DNA of 64,000 nt from Enterocloster bolteae (lineage in GTDB: Bacteria > Bacillota > Clostridia > Lachnospirales > Lachnospiraceae): NCBI RefSeq assembly GCF_002234575.2, contig NZ_CP022464.2:5890001-5954000 (forward strand), read 5' to 3'. Below the pieces are notes generated by a model that did not search any database, had not been told where the DNA came from, and saw only the letters and a list, made by a program, of their open reading frames with translations. Position numbers and translations under genes: made by a program. Numbering within the stretch: position 1 is the first letter of the stretch; each line of letters opens with the position of its first letter. Positions 17,601 through 25,388 of this stretch are shown here, in pieces.

Positions 17601-18368
17601 TTACTCCGATTTCTTTATTATATTCCTGTCATTCTTTCTTCGTATGCTCAGCTCATGCTGCTCGGAACCAAAGAACAGCTTTTGGGACAGGACAGGCGTA
17701 TCATACTCGGAATAGAGCACCTCCTCCAGAATCAGGATTGGGTCTCCCTCCTGCATGTTCAGTATATTTGCCAGACGCTCCCTGGCCTGTCCCAGCCGGA
17801 TTTTGGCATCGCTGTACAGGCCGCCTTCGGACAGCAGCCCGGTATAATACTGGTAAACGGTATCCGGATTCTCCAGGTCCACATCGCTGTTGTCAAGTAC
17901 CTCATGAGGCATATACACCATGGCAAAGCCGGCCGGCGTATCACCGCAGTAATAGGTTATGTCAATGACCGCCACCACGCTGGAGGGCCGCAGCTTAAGC
18001 ACCTGCTGGTGCTTTTGGGTGGCCGGCTGGAACCCTATGGCGGTCACCACCTTATCAATGGGCCTGCTGCAGAAATCCACAATGGGATTTCCCACCTTCT
18101 CCAGCCCGCTTTTGCTCATATCCTGGTTGGAAAGCACAATGTTGCCCTTTCCCTGATGGTTTATGATTAAACCATCCTCCTGAAGAAGCAGCATGGCCTG
18201 CCGCAATGTGCCTCTGCTGACTGCAAGCTGTTCTGCCAGAATGTTCTCTCCAGGCAGCTTATCCCCAGCCTTATACTTTCCCTCTTTCAGCCATTGGCTG
18301 ATGGTCTCATAGGCAGTCACATACAACGGTATCTTTACATTCTTTTCATTTATCACATTGTCCTTCAC
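17601..18368 (-). CDS. GntR/HutC-family regulator with UTRA domain
   Basis: Transcriptional repressor, 255 residues. The N-terminal winged helix includes KAGDKLPGENILAEQLAVS and RGTLRQAMLLLQEDGLI; residues about 100-245 form the UTRA ligand domain. The start appears to be GTG at 18368, with GGAGC 12 bases ahead. It lies between the importer and the salvage enzymes, suggesting it senses a nucleoside, base or phosphosugar and controls both. The 19-base palindrome at 23120-23138, just past the -10 of the importer promoter, is a candidate operator. Confidence 0.9.
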   Translation of the reverse strand: MKDNVINEKNVKIPLYVTAYETISQWLKEGKYKAGDKLPGENILAEQLAVSRGTLRQAMLLLQEDGLIINHQGKGNIVLSNQDMSKSGLEKVGNPIVDFCSRPIDKVVTAIGFQPATQKHQQVLKLRPSSVVAVIDITYYCGDTPAGFAMVYMPHEVLDNSDVDLENPDTVYQYYTGLLSEGGLYSDAKIRLGQARERLANILNMQEGDPILILEEVLYSEYDTPVLSQKLFFGSEQHELSIRRKNDRNIIKKSE

Positions 18369-18438
18369 AGGTCTGCTTGCTCCTTTCGCGCGCCCGGCGG
18401 GCAGTCCTCACTATAGCTCACTATAGATTAGTATAGAA

Positions 18439-19344
18439 CTAATCCACCAATTTGCCAAGTGCCTCCGGACCTTTCACCCTCTTTCCCACAAACAGCAGTA
18501 CCAGCAGCGTCACCCCATAGGGCAGCATCTGGACAAACTGGGACGGGACAGACGCATCCGTCAGATAGAATCTGGCTGCCTGGGCCACCGCAAATATCAT
18601 TCCGGCTCCCATGGAGCCCAGGGGCTGCCATCCGCCGAAAATGTTGGCGGCCAGTCCCATAAAGCCCCTGCCTGCCGTCATATCCGCCACAAACAGGTTG
18701 TTCTGGGAAATGGACAGGTAGGAACCTGCCAGCCCTGCAATGCTTCCTGCGGCTATCATGGCAATGTAACGGTAACGGTTCACCTGCACACCGGCAGTCT
18801 GAACCGCGTAGGGCTGGTCACCGATGGCCCGGTACCTGAGTCCGAACTTGGTCTTATAAAACACAATCCACACCGCAGCCACAATAAGGAACATAGCGTA
18901 GAGATAGGGGGACTGGTCTTTAAACAAGGCCCCGATAACCGGAATACCGGAAAGGCCGGGTATGGTCAGATTGGAAATGGAGGGAACGGATTCCGACATT
19001 CCTTCTGTCTGCCAGATTGCCTTTAACATTACGGCCGTGATACCGCTGGCAAAAAGATTGATGCCCACGCCTACCACTGACTGGTGGGCCTTCCATTTCA
19101 GACAGAAAAGGGCATAAAACCAGCCAATCATACCGCCCAGGACCACGGACAGAAGCACCCCGGCCATGGCTGATCCGGCTGCATAGGAACCGGCTGCCCC
19201 GGCAAACGCGCCGATGAGCATGATTCCCTCCACACCCAGGAGGATGATGCCCCCGCGCTCAGCGATGGTGCCGCACAGGGCCCCCAATATAATGGGCACT
19301 GAAAGCTGAAGGGTAAGTCCGATAAAATTATTAATCATATCCAT
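18439..19344 (-). CDS. BMP-type nucleoside ABC transporter permease (second permease)
   Basis: Inner-membrane permease of the BPD_transp_2 family, 301 residues with 8-9 hydrophobic segments. GTIAERGGIILLGVEGIMLIGAFAG and the VGVGINLFASGIT stretch are typical of NupQ/YufQ-like nucleoside importers, whose characterised Bacillus members take up guanosine and other nucleosides. It starts 3 bases past the first permease and pairs with it as a heterodimer. Confidence 0.92.
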   Translation of the reverse strand: MDMINNFIGLTLQLSVPIILGALCGTIAERGGIILLGVEGIMLIGAFAGAAGSYAAGSAMAGVLLSVVLGGMIGWFYALFCLKWKAHQSVVGVGINLFASGITAVMLKAIWQTEGMSESVPSISNLTIPGLSGIPVIGALFKDQSPYLYAMFLIVAAVWIVFYKTKFGLRYRAIGDQPYAVQTAGVQVNRYRYIAMIAAGSIAGLAGSYLSISQNNLFVADMTAGRGFMGLAANIFGGWQPLGSMGAGMIFAVAQAARFYLTDASVPSQFVQMLPYGVTLLVLLFVGKRVKGPEALGKLVD

Positions 19345-19347
19345 ATG

Positions 19348-20451
19348 TCATCCTCTCTTTCTGCTCCACTTAATCAGTTCCGGAGCCGCTACCAGGAGTA
19401 TCACCAGACTCTGTATTACCGTCACCATGTTGGTGCTTACCATGGTCTCGCGGCTCATTCGCAGCGACCCCATATCCATGATTCCGAAAAGCAATGCGGT
19501 CAAAAGCACACCGGCCGGATGATTCCTTCCCAATATGGCCACGGCGATTCCCGTAAAGCCGAAGGATGGGGAAAAACCCTCTATAAAGCGGTGGTATTTT
19601 CCAAACACCTCAGTAATGCCCGCAAGGGCCGCGATTCCGCCGCTGATGGTCATGGACATAATCAGAAACATGTTGACACGGATTCCGGCTGTTCCGGAGG
19701 CAGAGGGATTGGCTCCCACTGCCCTCAGCTGGTATCCCACCGATGTCTTCCACAGGAATATGTACATGGCTGCCGCCACAAAGAGCAGCAGGAACAGTGC
19801 ATAGGTGAGCTGGGTCCTGGGCACCAGCTTTCCGAACCAGATTCCCTCGGCTATAAGCTCAGTCTGGGCCGTGGAACCCTCTGTCTTAAAGGGCCCGTTT
19901 ACCAGATAGGATGTAAAAAGAGTACAGATATAGTTCAGCATAATGGCCACGATTACTTCATTGGTGCTGAATCTGGCCTTAAAAATGCCGGGAACGCTGC
20001 CCACAAGCATGCCCGCCGCGATTCCGGCCAGGATACTGATTACAAGCAGCAGGGGAGCAGGGAGCGCGCTAAAGTAAAGGGCGGTGATGACACTGGCCAT
20101 GGCTCCTGCGTGAAGCTGGCCCTCTGCACCGATATTCAACATACCGCACCTGGAACCCATGGCCACGGCCAGGCCTGTAAAGGCCAGCGGAATGCTCTTG
20201 CTGATTGTATTGGCCAGGGACTGCGGTGTGCCCAGAGCTCCCTGAATCAGGGAACCGTAGGCTTTAACAGGGGATTCCCCTGCCAGGAGGATAAAAAGGG
20301 CTCCTATCAGAAGCGCAAGCCCTATGGATGCCAGGGATTTTCCTATTTCCGCTGTGTGCCTGCCGCCGCAGATTTTTCCAACGGTCCGGGCTTTCTCACC
20401 TGTCCGGTCACCTCCGTCTGCCTGGGCGTTCTTATTGCTGTTCCATTTCAT
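19348..20451 (-). CDS. BMP-type nucleoside ABC transporter permease (first permease)
   Basis: Larger permease, 367 residues, of the NupP/YufP type. A cytosolic N-terminal stretch precedes membrane helices; GSRCGMLNIGAEGQLHAGAM and NEVIVAIMLNYICTL are the conserved BPD_transp_2 segments. The ATG at 20451 overlaps the end of the ATPase gene by 20 bases; a reading from 20523 would extend further into it and lacks a ribosome binding site. Confidence 0.92.
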   Translation of the reverse strand: MKWNSNKNAQADGGDRTGEKARTVGKICGGRHTAEIGKSLASIGLALLIGALFILLAGESPVKAYGSLIQGALGTPQSLANTISKSIPLAFTGLAVAMGSRCGMLNIGAEGQLHAGAMASVITALYFSALPAPLLLVISILAGIAAGMLVGSVPGIFKARFSTNEVIVAIMLNYICTLFTSYLVNGPFKTEGSTAQTELIAEGIWFGKLVPRTQLTYALFLLLFVAAAMYIFLWKTSVGYQLRAVGANPSASGTAGIRVNMFLIMSMTISGGIAALAGITEVFGKYHRFIEGFSPSFGFTGIAVAILGRNHPAGVLLTALLFGIMDMGSLRMSRETMVSTNMVTVIQSLVILLVAAPELIKWSRKRG

Positions 20452-21952
20452 GAGCCCGCACCTCCTGTTTTTTTCCTGCCATGAACAGTCCGATTTCTTC
20501 CTTTGTATACTCCCCGTTGTCAAACCGGGCGCTGACCTCTCCCTCGTAGAATACAGCGATGCGGTCGCTCAGGTTCATGACCTCTGAAAGCTCTGCCGAT
20601 ATAAGCAGGATTGCCTTTCCCTGCTCCTTTAACTGAAGAAGTGTCTTATGCACCCTCTCAATGGCTCCGATATCCAGACCTCTCACAGGCTGGGCCACCA
20701 CCACCAGCCCGGGATCATGGCTGATTTCCCTTCCCAGTATCACCTTCTGCTGGTTGCCGCCTGAAAGCTGTCCTATCTCCTGGTCCACACCGGCCACCTT
20801 GATTTCAAACTCCTCTACCTGTTTCTCTGCATCCTGTCTCAGCCTCTCATAATCAATGAAACCCTTCCTGCAATACTCCGGCGTTTCCTGATAGCCCAGC
20901 AGGAAATTCTCTGTAATGGAAAAGCTGGGAATCATGGCATTCTTATGGCGGTCCGATGGGATGTATCCCAGGCCCATGGCCTTCCTGTCCTTGACAGCCA
21001 TGTTCTGGACCGGAATTCCATTTATAAAAATTTCGCCTTCCCTGACCCTGCGGTTTCCCACGATCATTTCCTCCAGCTCCTGCTGCCCGTTGCCATCCAC
21101 CCCGGCAATGCCCAGGATTTCTCCGGCACGGACCTTCAGGCTGACGGTTTCCCCGGCCCTCTCATGAAGGCGTACACCTTTCAGCTCCAGAACGGCCTGG
21201 CCGGTTTTCTGTCCCCTCTTTGCCACGATGTTCTCCACCTGCCTGCCCACCATCTGGGTGGCCAGCTCCTTCTCATTGGTGGAGCTGGTGTCGCACCGGA
21301 ACACCACCTTCCCCTTCCTGATGACTGTAATGCGGTCAGACAGTGACATGGTCTCATTCAGCTTATGGGTGATGAATATGATGGTCTTGCCGTTTTCCTT
21401 TAGCTGGCGCAGAATCTTAAACAGCTCGTCCACCTCCTGGGGCGTGAGAACCGCGGTGGGCTCATCCAGGATAATGATGTCCGCTCCGCGGTACAGGGTC
21501 TTAAGTATCTCCACCCTCTGCTTCATGCCCACGGACAGGTTCACCACCTTCTCCTGAAGGTCAATCCTGAATCCGAACCGTTCCACCAGCTCCTCCACCT
21601 TTTTCCGGCTTTCCTTCCGGTTGAGGAACAATCCTCCGGATTCCTTTCCCATTATAATGTTTTCAAGAACCGTCAGCTGATTCACCAGCATAAAATGCTG
21701 ATGAACCATTCCGATTCCCAAGGCATAGGCATCGTTGGGATTGGCTATGGCGGCCTTTTTTTCATTGATGAATATCTCTCCCGCATCCGGATGGTACAGC
21801 CCGAAGAGAATGTTCATCAGAGTGCTCTTACCAGTTCCGTTCTCACCCAGGAGGCAGTGGATTTCCTGCTGTCCCACGATGAGATCAATCCCGTCATTGG
21901 CGCGTACCGGCCCAAAACATTTGACGATTCCAATCATTCTGATTGCGTCCAT
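20432..21952 (-). CDS. BMP-type nucleoside ABC transporter ATPase
   Basis: Cytosolic ATPase of 506 residues with two nucleotide-binding domains, the RbsA/NupO layout. Domain 1 has Walker A GENGTGKSTLMN, signature LSVGMKQRVEIL and Walker B IIILDEPTAVL. Domain 2 has a degenerate Walker A (GVDGNGQQELEE, no GK-S/T) and signature LSGGNQQKVIL, as is normal for the second half of this family. It lies 30 bases behind the binding-protein gene. Confidence 0.94.
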   Translation of the reverse strand: MDAIRMIGIVKCFGPVRANDGIDLIVGQQEIHCLLGENGTGKSTLMNILFGLYHPDAGEIFINEKKAAIANPNDAYALGIGMVHQHFMLVNQLTVLENIIMGKESGGLFLNRKESRKKVEELVERFGFRIDLQEKVVNLSVGMKQRVEILKTLYRGADIIILDEPTAVLTPQEVDELFKILRQLKENGKTIIFITHKLNETMSLSDRITVIRKGKVVFRCDTSSTNEKELATQMVGRQVENIVAKRGQKTGQAVLELKGVRLHERAGETVSLKVRAGEILGIAGVDGNGQQELEEMIVGNRRVREGEIFINGIPVQNMAVKDRKAMGLGYIPSDRHKNAMIPSFSITENFLLGYQETPEYCRKGFIDYERLRQDAEKQVEEFEIKVAGVDQEIGQLSGGNQQKVILGREISHDPGLVVVAQPVRGLDIGAIERVHKTLLQLKEQGKAILLISAELSEVMNLSDRIAVFYEGEVSARFDNGEYTKEEIGLFMAGKKQEVRAHEMEQQ

Positions 21953-21982
21953 ATCTTCCTCCTCTATATTATCCGGCCTATC

Positions 21983-23071
21983 TTAATTAAGCTCAGAGGG
22001 AACCTGAATCTCTCCTGATATAATTTTCTGCTTCAGCTCGTCCAGTCTGGCCAGGATATCATCGGAAACCTTGATATTACTTCCCTCCACCGTCACATCC
22101 ACGCCTCCGTCGCTAAGGCCCAGCATCTGGTTCTCCCCTGTATAGGTATCCTCCACAATGCTGGCAATGGCATGGTATGCGCAGGAATCCAGCTTTTTAA
22201 GCATACTGGCCATAATATAGTCCGGAGCGATGCTGTTCTGGTTTAAGTTCACGCCGATGGCCGCAAAGCCTTTTTCCTCGGCGGCCTGGAACATGCCCAT
22301 TCCCGAAGCACCCGCTGCATGGAAGATTACGTCGGCTCCCTTTTCCACAAAGGTGTTGGCAATGGTCTTGGCAGTGGTGGGGTCATTGAAGCCGCCCGCG
22401 TAATCTACAAGCACCTTCATTTCCGGTTCAATATACTCAGCCCCTGCCTTGTATCCTGCTGCAAAGCGGTTGATAAGGGGATTATCCACACCGCCGATGA
22501 ATCCGATGGTCTTTCCGTCTCCCAGCTTGTCATCTGTCTTTTCCTGCTTTGCCAGGGCTGCCAGGGCGCCTGCCAGAAACGCTCCCTCCTGCTCCTTACA
22601 GGAATAGGAGGCTACATTGGGAAGATCAGAAGTGGCATCCAAGAGGGCGAACCGCTGTTCCGGATACGTGGAAGCCACATTGGTCAGGGCATCCACCTGT
22701 TCTGCCCCCACGCAGATAATTAAATCATAGTCCCCGGACGCAGCCATCTCATCCTGAATGATTTCCTCATCTGACACAGACTTTGGCTCCACCTCATCGT
22801 AAGTGATTCCGTAATCAGCGGCAGCCTTTTTAACACCCTCCAGGGCCAGGTCGTTAAAGGAATTGCCTCCCAGTCCCGCCTCTGTGAAAATGATTCCTAT
22901 GTGTGCTCCTCCCCCGGAACCAGTTCCGGTCCCATCTGCTGCTTCCCGGGAAGTCTGCCCGCTCCCTGCATCTGGCTTCGATGCAGACGAACCGCATCCC
23001 ATCACTGCACTGCCTGCAATGCCAACTGCCGCACATAATGCTGCCCACTGTCTGATTCTTTTCTTCATCAT
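21983..23071 (-). CDS. BMP-family nucleoside-binding lipoprotein
   Basis: Extracellular substrate-binding lipoprotein of the BmpA/PnrA/NupN family, 362 residues. The signal peptide ends in a lipobox (GSAVMGC), followed by a Gly/Ser/Thr-rich linker. The mature part has the family IGIIFTEAGLGGNSFNDLA, EQEGAFLAGALAAL, GFIGGVDNPLINRFAAGY and FHAAGASGMGMFQAA segments. GGAGGGG precedes ATGATG at 23071/23068; the second ATG has the better spacing. First gene of the importer operon. Confidence 0.94.
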   Translation of the reverse strand: MMKKRIRQWAALCAAVGIAGSAVMGCGSSASKPDAGSGQTSREAADGTGTGSGGGAHIGIIFTEAGLGGNSFNDLALEGVKKAAADYGITYDEVEPKSVSDEEIIQDEMAASGDYDLIICVGAEQVDALTNVASTYPEQRFALLDATSDLPNVASYSCKEQEGAFLAGALAALAKQEKTDDKLGDGKTIGFIGGVDNPLINRFAAGYKAGAEYIEPEMKVLVDYAGGFNDPTTAKTIANTFVEKGADVIFHAAGASGMGMFQAAEEKGFAAIGVNLNQNSIAPDYIMASMLKKLDSCAYHAIASIVEDTYTGENQMLGLSDGGVDVTVEGSNIKVSDDILARLDELKQKIISGEIQVPSELN

Positions 23072-23119
23072 GTTCCCCTCCGTTTTATACCTATTTTATT
23101 TTAGTGTGTATATGTTACT

Positions 23120-23138
23120 TAACTTGTTTAACAAGTTA
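23120..23138. promoter_or_regulatory. 19-base palindromic operator of the nucleoside importer
   Basis: TAACTTGTTTAACAAGTTA is a perfect inverted repeat with 9-base arms and one central base. It starts just downstream of the predicted -10 and contains GT-N3-AC, the half-site pattern of GntR-family operators. The likely binder is the GntR/UTRA protein encoded at 17601. Confidence 0.65.
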
Positions 23139-23143
23139 TCTAA

Positions 23144-23172
23144 AATGTAGCATGATTTATTATATTTGTAAA
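23144..23172 (-). promoter_or_regulatory. Promoter of the nucleoside importer
   Basis: On the minus strand, TTTACA (23172-23167), a 17-base spacer and TACATT (23149-23144), about 75 bases ahead of the lipoprotein gene. Confidence 0.6.
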
Positions 23173-23316
23173 TCCCAATTTTACATTCACCCATAGAATC
23201 GTTAAATCTTGCTAAATACAGGCAAACTTTTCTGTGCAATTTTACATCTGTATTCCCTTAAATTTACAATATATTGGAATGATTGAGATACCCGGATCAC
23301 AGCCTGGCCAAAAGGA

Positions 23317-23360
23317 CAAAAAAAGCCGGATGGTTTTCATTATCTGAAAGCCATCCGGCT
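23317..23360 (-). terminator. Strong intrinsic terminator
   Basis: Minus-strand stem AGCCGGATGG/CCATCCGGCT extended by TTTCA/TGAAA, followed by seven T residues. It lies upstream of the importer promoter, so it ends a transcript arriving from the right: the xdh operon with a long tail, or an independent small RNA. Confidence 0.8.
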
Positions 23361-23967
23361 CCGGCCTGTAACGATACTCAGGATTCCCATATGGGAAGCA
23401 GGCCCTATATTCTGTGCGCCACCGCTTTTATTCCACTAAAAAACAAGTACCGATTCAGATTTCTCCTCCTCGATACCTGTTTTTTGTTTTTCTGCTCTCT
23501 TTACTCTGTTCTTTTGGATTTCCTTTACTTATACGGTCTGTTTATTTTCACCTTTCATTATCAAGTACATTTTAATGATACTTTCTCGTCATATCATTAT
23601 AAATGTTCCCGTTCCTTGATCATCTACTCAGTATTTGAAAATATAACGGGACTCGTATTGTATCAGTTTCCTTTTGAACATTTCATCAGGCAGATTCCTT
23701 ATTCTCTGTTTTCTATAATAATCATTTGATTATATGGAAAACGAAAAATCACTTTCCGGTGGTCTGTACCTCCTTTTTTAGATTTCGTTCTTTTTGATAG
23801 TTTTAGTATACTCAAAAGGAGGTAATTTGTCAATACTTTTTTATTAATATTTAAATTTTAATAGTCTTTTTCGTATATACTGTATAAATTTTCAGTTTTT
23901 TCACGACAATCAGACAAATCTGCACACTACCTTTTTGCAGCAGCAGCTTCCTATTCTCCCACTCCCC
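23361..23967. other. AT-rich region without a convincing gene, with structured repeats
   Basis: No reading frame here has a plausible start and composition. Directly upstream of the terminator, GGCCTG (23363-23368) pairs with CAGGCC (23399-23404) around a nested palindrome TTCCCATATGGGAA (23384-23397). Further right, TACCTCCTTTT (23767-23777) pairs with AAAAGGAGGTA (23814-23824), which looks like a Shine-Dalgarno and anti-Shine-Dalgarno pair, but no start codon is suitably placed on either strand. Confidence 0.5.
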
Positions 23968-24450
23968 TTATTCTCCTACTACCCTGTATGTCTCCTCCAC
24001 AATGCGCTCCATGGCGTTGAGTATGTTCTCATAGCCGGTACAGCGGCAGAGATGCCCGGATATCAGCTTTTTCAGCTCCTCCCGGTTGTACTTCTTTCCT
24101 GTGCCTACAATCTCCACGGCCGACATAATAAGACCGGGGGTGCAGAATCCGCACTGCACGGCCGCCTCTTCTATGAAGGCTTTCTGGATGGGGCTCAGCT
24201 CGCCGTTGGGACCCTTTAAGTCCTCCACGGTCATGATACTTTTGCCGTCCGCCCACATGGACAGATAGATGCAGGAATCAATGGCCTCTCCATTTACAAG
24301 GACCGTACAGGCCCCGCACTCCCCAACCTCACACCCCTTCTTTACGGATGTGAAGCCCAGGCGGCGAAGGGTATCCAGAAGAGATTCCCTGTCATCCACA
24401 GCAGTCTCCTGTTCCTTCCCGTTAATTTTCAGCTTGATTACTTTAAGCAT
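23968..24450 (-). CDS. xdhC: Xanthine dehydrogenase-type [2Fe-2S] subunit
   Basis: Electron-transfer subunit of a molybdenum hydroxylase, 160 residues, matching E. coli XdhC in size. The plant-type cluster ligands are in KKGCEVGECGACTVLVNG and the later DSC; the second cluster ligands are QCGFCTPG and HLCRCTGY. The start at 24450 overlaps the FAD subunit by 8 bases. It is the last gene of the operon. Confidence 0.94.
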   Translation of the reverse strand: MLKVIKLKINGKEQETAVDDRESLLDTLRRLGFTSVKKGCEVGECGACTVLVNGEAIDSCIYLSMWADGKSIMTVEDLKGPNGELSPIQKAFIEEAAVQCGFCTPGLIMSAVEIVGTGKKYNREELKKLISGHLCRCTGYENILNAMERIVEETYRVVGE

Positions 24451-25333
24451 CTGCCTTACCTCCTGCCAGTGTGATGGATGTTTTAAGAGCGCGCCTGGCC
24501 AGCTCCCCGATGAGCTGCAGGCGGAATTCCCGGCTGGCCCTCCAGGATGTGCGGGGATTTACCTGGGACAGGGCTTTATCTGCAAACAGGTCATATATGG
24601 TCGCATCTGACACCTGTTTCCCGCGAAGGGCTTCCTCCGCCTCGTAACAGCGCACCGGAGTGGGGGCCGCCACGCCGTAAGCCAGACGTACGTCTTCCAG
24701 CACTGTTTTATCAGGCGACAGCTTTACCCTCACCGCACATCCCAGTGTTGCAATTTCCATGGCCCTGCGTTTTCCGTATTTAATATAATGGCCTTCCCAT
24801 CCCTCATAGTTTTCCCTGGTAATCTTAAATGCCGTGCAGACCTCATTCTGCTTCCTGACCGTACGTCCGGGGCCTGTATAGAATTCTGTAACCGGCACTT
24901 CCCGTACTCCCTCCGGCCCTTTTAACACCACTGTAGCATTCAGGGCGCACATGGTGGAGGCAGAGTCCGCAGAGGTGGCCCCATTGCAGATATTCCCTCC
25001 GATGGTGGCCGTATTTCTCACCTGAGGTCCTCCCACCTGGTCCACTGCCTCCCCCAGCATGCTGAGGTGTTTCTTTATAATGGGGTCATTGGTTATATGG
25101 GAAAAGGAAGTTGCAGGCCGGATGATGATGGTCCCGTCCTCCTCCAGGCTGACGCCTTTTAACTCCGGGATATTGTGGATGGATACCAGGCCCCTGCCTG
25201 CATCCTTTCCCTCCCTGACGCGTATGAGCACATCCGTTCCCCCGCTGATGACCTGGGACTGAGGGTCCGCGGTGAGGGCGGCAATGGCGTCCTCCACCGA
25301 ATCTGCTTCGTAAAATGACTTTATATCAAACAT
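24443..25333 (-). CDS. xdhB: Xanthine dehydrogenase-type FAD-binding subunit
   Basis: Middle subunit, 296 residues, carrying FAD between the iron-sulfur clusters and NAD. The FAD-binding VISGGTDVLIRVREGKDAG and GGPQVRNTATIGGNICNGAT motifs are intact. AAGGAGAG precedes the ATG at 25333. Fits the CoxM/XdhB family throughout. Confidence 0.94.
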   Translation of the reverse strand: MFDIKSFYEADSVEDAIAALTADPQSQVISGGTDVLIRVREGKDAGRGLVSIHNIPELKGVSLEEDGTIIIRPATSFSHITNDPIIKKHLSMLGEAVDQVGGPQVRNTATIGGNICNGATSADSASTMCALNATVVLKGPEGVREVPVTEFYTGPGRTVRKQNEVCTAFKITRENYEGWEGHYIKYGKRRAMEIATLGCAVRVKLSPDKTVLEDVRLAYGVAAPTPVRCYEAEEALRGKQVSDATIYDLFADKALSQVNPRTSWRASREFRLQLIGELARRALKTSITLAGGKADA

Positions 25334-25388
25334 GATGACTCTCCTTTATACTTACCTGACCTGCTGTTTTACATCAGCCATTACAGCT

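Noticed and set aside
19345..20484. Plus-strand reading of 379 codons
   Set aside because: It mirrors the first importer permease. Its His/Gly/Cys-rich composition is typical of antisense to a membrane protein.
23361..23404. Purine (guanine) riboswitch ahead of the nucleoside importer
   Set aside because: The hairpins lack the conserved purine-riboswitch core sequences, and a separate promoter lies downstream of the terminator. No guanine riboswitch precedes xpt either.
23283..23729. Plus-strand reading of 148 codons in the AT-rich gap
   Set aside because: It starts inside a terminator hairpin, has no ribosome binding site, and its Phe/Tyr/Leu composition matches AT-rich noncoding DNA.
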